Positions 34,091-42,607 of a DNA stretch of 64,000 bases are shown here, piece after piece; position 1 is the stretch's first letter, and every line of letters begins with the position of its first letter. The stretch comes from Deltaproteobacteria bacterium (GTDB taxonomy: Bacteria; Myxococcota_A; UBA9160; UBA4427), in contig JADJOR010000009.1 in the NCBI GenBank assembly GCA_016713665.1, positions 558,001 to 622,000 of the forward strand, written 5' to 3'. Under the pieces are notes generated by a model, which saw only the letters and a program-made list of their open reading frames with translations, searched no databases and had not been told where the DNA came from. Made by a program: the position numbers and the translations under genes.

Positions 34091-35449
34091 TCACGGCATC
34101 GCGTTCGGGCAGTGCTGCCCGAAGAGCGGGTTGAGGGTCCCGGCGGCGGCGTGGCGGATCAGGGTCGCATCGGTGCCATTGCAGGCTCCGTCGCCGGTTA
34201 CGTCGCAGTTGTCGGGGACGAGGAACAAGGCCGCGCTGAGGCCGAGGGCGTGCCGCTTGATGAAGGCCGCGTCGGTGTCGTTGACCTGACCCTCGCCGGT
34301 CACGTCGCCGCATTGACAGGCGTTGCCGATGCCGTCGGGTGCGGTGCTCGAGCCGAGGCCGCCGTTGTCGAGCTGATTGGCGTTCGCGACCCAGGGGCAG
34401 TTGTCGAATTGATTCGCGATGCCGTCGCGATCGGTGTCCTCGGTCGACAGATCGATCAGGGTCGAGATCCAGCCGATGCGATCCGAGATGCGCGACGCGA
34501 CGCCGACGCCCGGGACGTTGACCGGATTCTCCGGAATGAACACCGCATTGCCCGGCGCGCCGACCCAGAGCCCGCCGAGATCGAAGAGCGCGGCTTCGAA
34601 ATACGAACCGCTCGGGGCGCCGGCCACGTCGAGCTGGTACGGGCCCGTCGCGCCGAAGCTGACGCCGATCAGGCGCATCAAGCCCTGGCCATCCGCGGCG
34701 AACCAGGGACCGCCCGAATCCCCGGCCGTGAGGCCGGCCTCCTGGGGCAGTCCGTTGATCTCGAAGCGGGCGTAGATCTGGTTGTTGTTGAGGGTGCCGG
34801 TGACGACGTTGCGGCCCCAGCTGATCGCGCCGTCGGGATTGGCGGCCGTCCAGCCCTTGAGCTCGGTGCCGACGAAGAGCTCGCTGTCCGGGGCGCCACC
34901 GCGACCGAAGATCGTCGCCGTCTTGCTCGCCTCGTAGCCCGAGCCGTTCAGCGGAACCCAGTCCTGGAAGGTTCCGGCGATCTCGACGATGCGCAGGTCG
35001 GAGCCGGGATCGTCGGTCCAGCCGACGATCGAGTAGGTCCCGACGTTCGGGCCGCCGGCGAACGTGATCGCATCGCCGGCGGCGATGCCGATGTGTTGGG
35101 CGGTGATGAAGTGGGTCGCGTCGATCGGCGTGCCGAGGAAGCCGCGGAATTGTCCGAGCAGGGCGTAGAGGGCGAGCTCGCTGGTCGTCAGACCCTGGGT
35201 CGTAGTCTGGCGCGTCGCCGTCGGGCTGCCGTCACTCGCGAGGATGGCCTGCGCTTCGCGCGGCGCGACGAGCAGCGGAAGCACGAGCCAGGACGCGAGC
35301 AGGGACAGCAGGGCCGGGAGGACGGCGAGTCGACGCGGGGCGGCGAGGCCCCCCGGACCGGATCGGGCGTTTCGGCGTCGCCTCGCCCGATCCCATCGCG
35401 CTGCACAGCCCGGCTGCCGGCTGTGCTCGTCGATTCGTGTCTTCATCAC
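34091..35449 (-). CDS. Secreted trypsin-like serine protease with TSP3 and dockerin-like repeats
   Basis: Protein of 452 residues. After an Arg-rich N-terminus and a signal helix (about 41-67), a chymotrypsin-fold domain shows the triad H119 (FITAQHIG), D151 (DLRIVEI) and S245 (TAGDSGGPWF). The C-terminus has a thrombospondin type-3 Ca loop (DTDRDGIANQFDNCPWVANANQ, split by DGIGNAC) and two dockerin-type-I-like units: GDVTGEGQVNDTDAAFIKRH and CDVTGDGACNGTDATLIRHA. These bind Ca2+ and, in cellulosomes, dock to cohesins. It is exported; the role may be surface attachment of a protease. AGGAA 10 bases before the start. Confidence 0.8.
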   Translation of the reverse strand: MMKTRIDEHSRQPGCAARWDRARRRRNARSGPGGLAAPRRLAVLPALLSLLASWLVLPLLVAPREAQAILASDGSPTATRQTTTQGLTTSELALYALLGQFRGFLGTPIDATHFITAQHIGIAAGDAITFAGGPNVGTYSIVGWTDDPGSDLRIVEIAGTFQDWVPLNGSGYEASKTATIFGRGGAPDSELFVGTELKGWTAANPDGAISWGRNVVTGTLNNNQIYARFEINGLPQEAGLTAGDSGGPWFAADGQGLMRLIGVSFGATGPYQLDVAGAPSGSYFEAALFDLGGLWVGAPGNAVFIPENPVNVPGVGVASRISDRIGWISTLIDLSTEDTDRDGIANQFDNCPWVANANQLDNGGLGSSTAPDGIGNACQCGDVTGEGQVNDTDAAFIKRHALGLSAALFLVPDNCDVTGDGACNGTDATLIRHAAAGTLNPLFGQHCPNAMP

Positions 35450-35621
35450 GTCCGATTCCTGCGATCCGTGGTCCGGGATGCCCGCCCTGCATCCCCAGGT
35501 TCCGTATCCATGGCCGGGAACGAATGGGGCGGGAGTCCCTTTGCAGGCCCCCCGCCCCGCTCCGATCCGGTTCGTCTTAGACGGTCGCGACTGCTCGCGC
35601 AGCGCACCCGTCGTCGGCGAT

Positions 35622-36383
35622 TCAATTCCTTCGTCGGCGTCCCGCGAGCACGCCGAGGCCGCCCAGGATCAGGATGCCCGTCGAGGGCTCCGGGGTGCGC
35701 GCGATGGCGTCGACCGTGAGCGACACGAAATCAGCGTCGCGCTTGCGGATCAGGGCGAGGCCCCCCGAGCCGTCGTGGCTGGCCGTGAGCACGTTGCCGA
35801 ACTGCACGTTCAATCGGGTCGCGTCGCCGATCCGACCGGCGGCGGCGACGATCGCGTCGATGTCGATCACGCCGCTGGTGCCGAGGATGACGCTGTTGGG
35901 CGGATTGATGCCGAAGCCGATGATCGAGAGCGTCCCCGACGGCGAGAACAGGACCGAGACGTTCGAGCTGATGCCGCTCACCGCCACGCCATCGAGCTCG
36001 ACGACGCCGATCGTGAGCGTCGCCGTGACGCTCACCGTGGCCTGACCCGACGGATCGAAGGACTGCAGCGCGTAGTCGAGACCCTCGGTGATCTCGATCT
36101 GGGCGAGCTTCTTGCCGCTGACGGCCGCGATGTCGAGGCTCAGGGTGTCGGACGTCGTCGCGGTGCACTGGGTGCACGACGCCTGGAAGGTCGTCGGCGT
36201 GAAGTCGAGGCTGTCGAGGCTGACCGAAGGCGCCCCGAAGAGACCGTTCACGTCGCTCACGTTCAGGTACGAGACGGAGCCCGTCGGGTCCGTGTAGCTG
36301 CCGTAGGTCGCGGCGCTCGCGTTTCCGGCGAGGCCGAGCGAGGCGGCGGAGGCGAGGACCAGGAGGGTGAGGATTCTCTGCAT
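35622..36383 (-). CDS. PEP-CTERM secreted protein, paralog 3 of 3
   Basis: Exported protein of 253 residues: signal (MQRILTLLVLASAASLGLAG), mature start near ASAATYG. It shares the block DVNGLFGAPSVSLDSLDFTPTTFQASC with the two genes upstream, then beta repeats (TATLTIGVVELDGVAVSGIS), and ends TPEPSTGILILGGLGVLAGRRRR, a PEP-CTERM signal. It is the most diverged of three tandem paralogs; the C-terminus is less like theirs. Probably an exosortase substrate. Role unknown. Confidence 0.78.
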   Translation of the reverse strand: MQRILTLLVLASAASLGLAGNASAATYGSYTDPTGSVSYLNVSDVNGLFGAPSVSLDSLDFTPTTFQASCTQCTATTSDTLSLDIAAVSGKKLAQIEITEGLDYALQSFDPSGQATVSVTATLTIGVVELDGVAVSGISSNVSVLFSPSGTLSIIGFGINPPNSVILGTSGVIDIDAIVAAAGRIGDATRLNVQFGNVLTASHDGSGGLALIRKRDADFVSLTVDAIARTPEPSTGILILGGLGVLAGRRRRN

Positions 36384-36468
36384 GTTCGTTCCTTTGACGT
36401 CGAGCGGAGTGCAGGGGCGAGGCGAGGCGGGCCGGGGCGTCGTCGCGCGCCCGGCCCGCGATCATTCC

Positions 36469-37236
36469 TCAGCGGGCGGTCTTGCGGACGCGACCCGAAG
36501 CGAGGCCGAGCAGGCCGAGGCCCATCAGGAGCGCGGTGCCCGGCTCGGGGACCACCGTGATGGCGAGCCCGTCGATGTCCTTCTTCTCGATCCGCGCCGA
36601 AGCGCCGGAGTCCGCGAAGGCCGTCAACGTGTTCGACAGGCTGATGCGCACGAGCGTCGCCTGGCCCGAACCGCCGTCGCCGGCGATCACCGAGTCGACG
36701 TCGACCGAGAGCAGACCCGTCCAGATCTGGGTTCCGGTGAAGTCGTTCGTCGTGTACTGGCCGCCGTTCGTGAAGACCATCTGGGCGTTCTCATTGAGCC
36801 CATTGACCGCGACGCCGTCGATCTCGAGCACGTCGATGAAGACGTTGGCGACGACGGTCGTGGCGGCGAAGGCGTTGAGGAACGACGAGAGGGTCGTGTC
36901 ACCGGCCTCGGTCAGGACGATGGTGTCGATGTACTGGCCGGCGTCCGCGTCGATGTCCATGACGAGGGTGTCGGAGACGCTCGCCGGGGTCGGCGGGCAG
37001 CCCGGGCTCGAGGCGCAATCCGCCTCGAAGGTGCTCGGGCTGAAGTCGAGCGAGTTGCCGCTGACGGTCGGGGCTCCGAAGAGGCCGTTCACGTCGGCGA
37101 CGTTGTTGAACGAGACCGTGCCGGTCGGGCTGGCGAAGTTGCCGTAGGAGGCGGCGCTCGAAACCGAAGCCGAACCTGCGAGGACGACGGAGAACGCGAG
37201 CGCGAGCGTCCCCGTCGAGAACATATGCCGATGCAT
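36469..37236 (-). CDS. PEP-CTERM secreted protein, paralog 2 of 3
   Basis: Exported protein of 255 residues. The ATG at 37236 has GGGAG 8 bases upstream; 37224 is a possible later start. Signal peptide FSTGTLALAFSVVLAGSASV. Shared block DVNGLFGAPTVSGNSLDFSP followed by conserved Cys pair (DCASSPGCPP), an ITEAGDTTLSSFLNAFAAT-like repeat and the end KKDIDGLAITVVPEPGTALL plus MGLGLLGLASGRVRK. The C-terminal 30 residues are nearly identical to paralog 1 in protein and DNA. Likely a beta-sandwich surface protein. Confidence 0.8.
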   Translation of the reverse strand: MHRHMFSTGTLALAFSVVLAGSASVSSAASYGNFASPTGTVSFNNVADVNGLFGAPTVSGNSLDFSPSTFEADCASSPGCPPTPASVSDTLVMDIDADAGQYIDTIVLTEAGDTTLSSFLNAFAATTVVANVFIDVLEIDGVAVNGLNENAQMVFTNGGQYTTNDFTGTQIWTGLLSVDVDSVIAGDGGSGQATLVRISLSNTLTAFADSGASARIEKKDIDGLAITVVPEPGTALLMGLGLLGLASGRVRKTAR

Positions 37237-37507
37237 CCCCTTGCTCCCATGCTCGGCGACCGGTCTCCCGGAGCCGAGCGGCTGACTGCTCGGGCGCCTC
37301 GGACTCCGCGTCGGCCTCGATCTTCCGATCGTGCCGCCGGGATTCCTCGCTGCCCGACGGGGCCCCCCTCCCAAGAAGACCCGCTGCAGTGCTCTACTGT
37401 GTATTCGATCAGGAAATCGTCGAGCCTACCCCTGTCTGCTTCCGGTCTGCGTTCGGTCAGGTGGTGAGTCGTGAGGCGTCCGACGAGCGTCGGACGGGAG
37501 TCGAGGA

Positions 37508-38254
37508 CTAGCGATCGCCGCGTCGGATCGAGGCGAGGCCGAGCAGGCCGAGGCCCATCAGGAGCGCCGTGCCGGGCTCGGGGACGACCGTGATCGCGAG
37601 GCCGTCGACGTCCTTCTTCTCGATCCGAGCTGCCGCGCCGCTCGCCGCGTAGGCGATCAGCGTGTTGTTCAGGTTGAGCTGGACGCGGGTGGCGCGGCCC
37701 GTGCCGCCGTTGGCCGCGATGATCGCGTCGAGATCGATCAGCAGGGAGCCGGTCCAGATGTGGGTGCCCGGGCCTTCGTCCGTCGTCTCGAACTGGCCGT
37801 TCTGCGTGAACGACATCTGGGCGTTCGCGTTGATGTTGTTGACCGAGACGTTGTCGATCTCGAAGATGTCGACGAACACCGTCGCGGTCACCTGCGTCGC
37901 GCCGAGCGCATTCAGGAAGCTCGCGAGCGTGGTGTCGCCGGCCTCGCTCAGCTGGATGTCGTCGAGGAAGGATCCACTATTGGCCTGGATCGTGATCGTC
38001 AGCGTGTCGTCGACGATGACCGGGCTCGGCGGGCAGCTCGCCGAGAGGGCGCAGTCCGCCTCGAAGGCGTTCGGGCTGAAGTCGAGCGAGTCGCCGCTCA
38101 CCGTCGGCGCCCCGAACAAGCCGTTCTGGTCCGCGACGTCGAGGAACGTCACGGTCGTGCCGTTGAAGGGACCGGGGTACGAAGCCGCGTGGCTGGTCGA
38201 CGAGAAGAGGAGCGTGGAGCAGATCGCGAACGCAGCAGGGGCGATGAAACGCAT
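37508..38254 (-). CDS. PEP-CTERM secreted protein, paralog 1 of 3
   Basis: Exported protein of 248 residues, start ATG 38254 with AAGGA 8 bases upstream. Signal MRFIAPAAFAICSTLLFSST. Shares DQNGLFGAPTVSGDSLDFSP, the Cys pair DCALSASCPP, LSEAGDTTLASFLNALGAT and the end KKDVDGLAITVVPEPGTALL plus MGLGLLGLASIRRG with the next gene. Two recent duplicates (this and 36469) and one older (35622). An AT-richer 325-bp region lies upstream. Presumably anchored or released by exosortase. Confidence 0.8.
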   Translation of the reverse strand: MRFIAPAAFAICSTLLFSSTSHAASYPGPFNGTTVTFLDVADQNGLFGAPTVSGDSLDFSPNAFEADCALSASCPPSPVIVDDTLTITIQANSGSFLDDIQLSEAGDTTLASFLNALGATQVTATVFVDIFEIDNVSVNNINANAQMSFTQNGQFETTDEGPGTHIWTGSLLIDLDAIIAANGGTGRATRVQLNLNNTLIAYAASGAAARIEKKDVDGLAITVVPEPGTALLMGLGLLGLASIRRGDR

Positions 38255-38579
38255 GTGTCGAATCCTTCCCAAGATTCTTGCCCGCAAAGCCACAGCCTCC
38301 CTCGACCGCAACTCACCGGCAAAACGATCCTATCACGGGGCTTTCGGTCTCGAACAATTATTTTGGGGTTTCCATCGCAATGCCTCGCCACATTCGCGCA
38401 GTCGTCACCACTACGACAATTCCTCGTCGCGCCGCGCTCAGCTTGTCGCCCGCGGGGAATCGTCGAGGGTGACCGGGGATGCGATGGCGGAGCGGGTAAG
38501 GAGCCGGCGGGGCAGCAGGCGGGTGGGGAGCCGGTAGAGCGCGGGTCGAGCGGGTCGTCGAGCCGCTCGCCGGGTCCGT
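38255..38579. other. Intergenic region with AT-rich patch
   Basis: 325 bp between the end of manC and the start of the first PEP-CTERM paralog. The stretch 38351-38380 (around ATTATTTTGGGG) is clearly richer in A/T than its surroundings and is probably where the promoter of the PEP-CTERM cluster lies. A TGGC...TTGC pair at about 38386-38400 on the minus strand resembles a sigma-54 promoter but its spacing is one base too short. Confidence 0.4.
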
Positions 38580-40028
38580 TCAGCGCGTCGACCCCTGTCG
38601 ACCGTAGATGTCCTCGAAGCGGACGATGTCGTCCTCGCCGAGGTAGGACCCGGACTGGACCTCGATCAGGATGAGCTCGGTCCTGCCCGGATTCTCGAGG
38701 CGATGGGACGCGCCGATCGGGATGTAGGTCGACTGGTTCTCGCCGAGGAGCATCTCCTGGTCGCCGTTGGTGATCCGGGCGGTGCCTGCGACGACGATCC
38801 AATGCTCCGCGCGGTGGTGGTGCATCTGCAGCGAGAGCTTGCCGCCCGGCTTCACCGAGATCCGCTTGACCTGGAAGCGATCGCCCTCGGCGACGCCCTC
38901 GTAGTGGCCCCAGGGCCGGAAGACCCGCGCGTTGTGCTCCGTCTCGCTCCGACGGCTGCGCTCGAGGCGCGCCACGACGTCCTTTACTTCCTGTGCGCGG
39001 TCGCGGGGCGCGACCAGGATCGCGTCGGCCGTCTCGACGATGACGAGATCGCGCACACCGATCGCCGTGACCAGCCGCTTGTCCGCGCGGACATAGCAGT
39101 TCTCGACGTCGACGAGCACGACGTCGCCGCTCGCGACGTTGCCCTTCTCGTCGTGCTCGCCGATCTCCCAGAGCGCGGTCCACGAGCCGACGTCGTTCCA
39201 GCCGATCCCGGCGGTGACGACCGCGGCGCGGGCGGTGTGCTCCATGAGGGCGTGATCGATCGAGATCGACGGGCAGGCGGCGAAGGACGCGGAGTCGAGG
39301 CGCGTGAAGGTGAGGTCGGTCGCTGCCCCCTCGACCGCGCGGCGGCAGCACGCGACGAGCTCGGGCTGCAGCCGCTCGAGCTCCTCGAGCAGCGGCGTCA
39401 CGGGGAACACGAACATCCCGCTGTTCCAGGCGTACTCGCCGGAGGCCAGGAAGGCCGTCGCGCGCGCGAGGTCGGGCTTTTCCACGAACTCGGCGATCGC
39501 GTGCACCCCGCCGAGCGTCGCGTGGGGCGTCCCGCGGCGGATGTAGCCGAAGCCGGTCTCCGGGCGTTCGGGCACGATCCCGAAGGTCGTGAGGCGACCC
39601 TCGCGCGCGGCGGCGGCCGCCTTGTCGACGGCCTCGCGAAATGCCCGGACGTCGCGAATCACGTGGTCCGAGGGCAGCACGAGCAGGATCGCCTCCGGAT
39701 CCCGCGCCGCGATCATGAGCGCCGCCGCCGCGATCGCGGGCGCCGTATTGCGCGCGACCGGCTCGAGGGCGATGGCAGCAGGCTCGATGCCGACCTCGCG
39801 GAGCTGCTCGGCGATGATGAAGCGATGGTCGTCGTTGCAGAGCAGGACGGGCGGCGCGAAGGCGGCGGGATCGTGGACGCGCAGCGCGGTCTCCTGCAGC
39901 AGCGTCTTCGGGCCGGCCAGCGGGAGCAGCTGCTTCGGGTAGGCGCGTCGGGACACGGGCCAGAGGCGGGTCCCCGAGCCGCCGGACAGGATCACGGGAT
40001 GGATGAGGCGAGTCGGGGTCGTGGCCAT
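38580..40028 (-). CDS. manC: Mannose-1-phosphate guanylyltransferase/mannose-6-phosphate isomerase
   Basis: Bifunctional type II enzyme of 482 residues. N-terminal nucleotidyltransferase: VILSGGSGTRLWPVSRRAYPKQ (P-loop-like signature), LEPVARNTAPAIA, ETGFGYI, FVEKPD, WNSGMFVF, GWNDVGSWTAL. C-terminal cupin isomerase (about 365-475): RPWGHYEGVAEGDRFQVKRI, GGKLSLQMHHHRAEHW, IPIGASHRLEN. It makes GDP-mannose for exopolysaccharide or glycans, in keeping with the nearby PEP-CTERM proteins, which go with polysaccharide export. Its ATG is 1 bp after the MFS stop, so it closes the operon. Confidence 0.95.
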   Translation of the reverse strand: MATTPTRLIHPVILSGGSGTRLWPVSRRAYPKQLLPLAGPKTLLQETALRVHDPAAFAPPVLLCNDDHRFIIAEQLREVGIEPAAIALEPVARNTAPAIAAAALMIAARDPEAILLVLPSDHVIRDVRAFREAVDKAAAAAREGRLTTFGIVPERPETGFGYIRRGTPHATLGGVHAIAEFVEKPDLARATAFLASGEYAWNSGMFVFPVTPLLEELERLQPELVACCRRAVEGAATDLTFTRLDSASFAACPSISIDHALMEHTARAAVVTAGIGWNDVGSWTALWEIGEHDEKGNVASGDVVLVDVENCYVRADKRLVTAIGVRDLVIVETADAILVAPRDRAQEVKDVVARLERSRRSETEHNARVFRPWGHYEGVAEGDRFQVKRISVKPGGKLSLQMHHHRAEHWIVVAGTARITNGDQEMLLGENQSTYIPIGASHRLENPGRTELILIEVQSGSYLGEDDIVRFEDIYGRQGSTR

Positions 40029-40029
40029 G

Positions 40030-41232
40030 CTAGGTCGTCCTTCCGGCGCGCCGCAGGCGCAGCAGGCTCGGGAGGGCGAAGGCGACGCAGAGCAGGACGG
40101 AGATCCCGGCGACGGCGAACGCCGCCTGGTAGCCGGCGGCGGGACCGTGGGCGGCGCGGACGTGCTCGCTGACGAGGCCGCCGGTGAGGGGGCCCAGGAT
40201 GAAGCCGAGGCTGCCGGCCGTATTGAAGGCCCCGAGCGCCGTCGAGCGCACCGCCGCCGGGGCGAGCTCCGCCGTCATCAGCATCGACGGCACGAACATC
40301 ACCGCCGCCGAGACGCCGGTCGCCGCCATGCCGAACGGGATGAAGGCCGTCGGCCAGAATCCGAGGCTCGCGGTGAAGACGCCGTAGACGACGCTGCCGC
40401 CGCAGAGGAGCAGGGTCTTCGAGCGCCGATCGGCGAGCAGGCCGAACGGGAACGAGAGCAGCGCGAAGGGCAGCATGAAGGCCGAGATCCAGAGGCCGAC
40501 CCGGGGCGGGGTCGCGCCGTGGAGGCCGGAGGCGAAGAGCGAGAAGGTCGTCGTATAGAAGCCGACGGTGAAGCGATCGATGAACGAGAAGAGCAGGGGG
40601 ACGGCGAGGCTCCGGTTCTCGCGGAGCGTGGCGGCGATCGCCGCGAGACCCGGGCGCTCCTCGACCTCGTCGGGCTCGCGCAGGCTGATGGCGGCGAGGG
40701 CGGACGCGACGACGAGCAGGCCGGCTCCGGCCACGAGCGGCCGCAGCACGTCGACGCGGCCCAGCAGGCCGCCGATCGGTGCCCCGAGCGCGACGCCGAG
40801 CATCATGCCGGCCCCCGTCATGCCCATCACGAGCCCGCGCCGCTCGCTCCCGCCGAGGCTCGAGGCGACGGAGAGCGGCAGGGAGAGCGCGAAGATGTGG
40901 GCGCAGCCCTCGAAGAAGCGGATGCCGAGGAAGAGCGAGAAGGGGAGCTCGGCGGTCATCGCCAGGAAGCAGACGGCGTCGACGAGCAGCGCGGCGACGA
41001 CCAGCGGTCGGCGCCGGCCGAAGCGATCGGCGAGGGCGCCGGCGACGGGCGCCGCGAGCGCCGCGCCGATCATGTTCACGACCATGAAGAGCGAGGTCAG
41101 CAGCTCGGAGACGAGAAAACGCTCCGCGACGAGCTTGCGGAGCACCGGGACCGGCAGCGTCACCGGCGCCATGATCGAGACGGCGACCAGGCCGAGCAGC
41201 GCGAGTCGACCGGCCGATACCCTCGTCGTCAT
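40030..41232 (-). CDS. Major facilitator superfamily transporter
   Basis: Inner-membrane transporter of 400 residues with about 12 transmembrane helices. The loop 2-3 motif GALADRFGRRRPLV and its repeat in the second half (GLLADRRSKTLLL) are MFS signatures. GAGGG precedes the ATG at 41232. It lies 29 bp after malyl-CoA lyase and 1 bp before manC in the same direction. The substrate is unknown; a link to organic acids or to sugar export is guesswork from position only. Confidence 0.88.
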   Translation of the reverse strand: MTTRVSAGRLALLGLVAVSIMAPVTLPVPVLRKLVAERFLVSELLTSLFMVVNMIGAALAAPVAGALADRFGRRRPLVVAALLVDAVCFLAMTAELPFSLFLGIRFFEGCAHIFALSLPLSVASSLGGSERRGLVMGMTGAGMMLGVALGAPIGGLLGRVDVLRPLVAGAGLLVVASALAAISLREPDEVEERPGLAAIAATLRENRSLAVPLLFSFIDRFTVGFYTTTFSLFASGLHGATPPRVGLWISAFMLPFALLSFPFGLLADRRSKTLLLCGGSVVYGVFTASLGFWPTAFIPFGMAATGVSAAVMFVPSMLMTAELAPAAVRSTALGAFNTAGSLGFILGPLTGGLVSEHVRAAHGPAAGYQAAFAVAGISVLLCVAFALPSLLRLRRAGRTT

Positions 41233-41261
41233 CGCGCGTCCCTCATCGTCCCCCGTCGAGC

Positions 41262-42311
41262 CTAGAAGCCGTAGGCGCGGCGCAGCTCCGGGTCGTTCTC
41301 GGCGAGCATGCGCGCGAGGCCGACCATGACGCGACACTGCTTGACCGTCGCGTCGTCCTGCATCTTGCCGTCGATCATGACGGCGCCCGTTCCGTCGCCC
41401 ATCTCGGCGATGACCTTCTTCGCCCAGAGCACCTCGTCGACCGGGGGCGAGAAGACCTTCTTCGCGATGTCGATCTGGACCGGGTGGAGGCTCCAGGCGC
41501 CGACGCAGCCCATCAGGAACGCGTTGCGGAACTGATCCTCGCAGGCGACCACGTCCTTGATGTCACCGAAGGGGCCGTAGTAGGGCAGGATGCCGTTCGC
41601 GGCGCAGGCGTCGACCATGCGCGCCATCGTGTAATGCCAGAGGTCCTGCTGCGCGGTCGCGCGCGGCGCGCTCTCGTTCGCCGGATTCGGGTCCTCGCGC
41701 ACGAGGTAGCCCGGATGACCGCCGCCGACGCGCGTCGTCTTCATGCGGCGCGAGGCGGCGAGATCCGCGGGGCCGAGCGAGAGCCCCTGCATGCGCGGGG
41801 ACGCGCTGCAGATCTCCTCGACGTTCGCGACGCCGAGCGCCGTCTCGAGGATCGCGTGGACCATGATCGGCTTCGTGAGCCCCGCGCGCGCCTCGAGCTG
41901 GGCCAGCAGGCGATCGACGTAGTGGATGTCCCAGGCGCCCTCGACCTTCGGGACCATGACGACGTCGAGCTTGTCGCCGATCTCGGTGACGAGCGTCGTC
42001 AGATCGTCGAGACACCACGGCGAGTCGAGGCTGTTGACGCGCGTCCAGAGCTGGCAGGTTCCGAAGTCCACCTCGCGCCCGATCTTCACGAGCCCCATGC
42101 GCGCGGCGACCTTGTTGTCGGCCTGGATCGCGTCCTCGAGGTTGCCGAGCATCACGTCGCATTTCTTCGCGATCTCCGGGACCTTCGCCGCCATCTTCGC
42201 GTTCGACGGGTCGAAGAAATGGATCATGCGCGAGGGCTTGAACGGGATCTCGCGCAGGGGCGTCGGCGCACCGAGCGCCAGGGGCTTGAAGAAATCTTTC
42301 GCGCTTCGCAT
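41262..42311 (-). CDS. mcl: Malyl-CoA lyase (Chloroflexus type)
   Basis: HpcH/HpaI-CitE-fold lyase of 349 residues. It cleaves or forms (S)-malyl-CoA (acetyl-CoA + glyoxylate) and beta-methylmalyl-CoA (propionyl-CoA + glyoxylate) with Mg2+. From memory it parallels the Chloroflexus enzyme closely along its length: FYKPLA-like FFKPLALGAPTPLREIP, NLEDAI, NSPWCLDD, VPKVEGAWDIHYVD, GLSLGPADLAASRRMKTTRV, QQDLWHYT, YYGPFGDIKD, GAWSLHPVQI, IDGKMQDDAT. Operon with a ferredoxin and a CoA-ligase pair upstream. It would use the beta-methylmalyl-CoA made by the hydratase at 45749. Confidence 0.92.
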   Translation of the reverse strand: MRSAKDFFKPLALGAPTPLREIPFKPSRMIHFFDPSNAKMAAKVPEIAKKCDVMLGNLEDAIQADNKVAARMGLVKIGREVDFGTCQLWTRVNSLDSPWCLDDLTTLVTEIGDKLDVVMVPKVEGAWDIHYVDRLLAQLEARAGLTKPIMVHAILETALGVANVEEICSASPRMQGLSLGPADLAASRRMKTTRVGGGHPGYLVREDPNPANESAPRATAQQDLWHYTMARMVDACAANGILPYYGPFGDIKDVVACEDQFRNAFLMGCVGAWSLHPVQIDIAKKVFSPPVDEVLWAKKVIAEMGDGTGAVMIDGKMQDDATVKQCRVMVGLARMLAENDPELRRAYGF

Positions 42312-42347
42312 CGGGTTCCTCGGTCGGGCCGCGCCGTTCGGACGCGC

Positions 42348-42566
42348 CTACTCGTAGAGCTTGACGATCTGGATCTTGCCCTCGGGCGCCGCCGGCAGAC
42401 ACAGGTCGCAGAGCACGCACTCGTCGAGGTTCGATTCGACGATGCGGACGCCGCCGGGCGTCGCCTCGAAGATCGAGACGGGGCAGATCTCCTCGAGCTT
42501 CTTCGCGATCTCGGGATCGCGGGCCACGCTCGCGTCGACGCGCACGTCGATGAATGTGCCGGGCAT
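42348..42566 (-). CDS. Small [4Fe-4S] ferredoxin-like protein
   Basis: A 72-residue protein with C28 in EICPVSIFEA and C50-x2-C53-x2-C56 in DECVLCDLCL: four cysteines in the right order for a single [4Fe-4S] cluster, the other half of a 2x[4Fe-4S] ferredoxin fold being lost. The ATG is 41 bp after the alpha-subunit stop and the gene ends 36 bp before malyl-CoA lyase. Role in an operon for CoA-thioester chemistry is unclear: an electron carrier for an unseen oxidoreductase, or a structural partner. Coding is supported by motif and operon spacing. Confidence 0.8.
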   Translation of the reverse strand: MPGTFIDVRVDASVARDPEIAKKLEEICPVSIFEATPGGVRIVESNLDECVLCDLCLPAAPEGKIQIVKLYE

Positions 42567-42607
42567 GCTGAATCTCCTTCGCGCTTCGAGCGGCGGCTGC
42601 CCGCCGC

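Noticed and set aside
38380..38405. TGGC-TTGC pair resembling a sigma-54 promoter before the PEP-CTERM paralogs
   Set aside because: The spacing between the GG and GC elements is one base short of the strict sigma-54 requirement.
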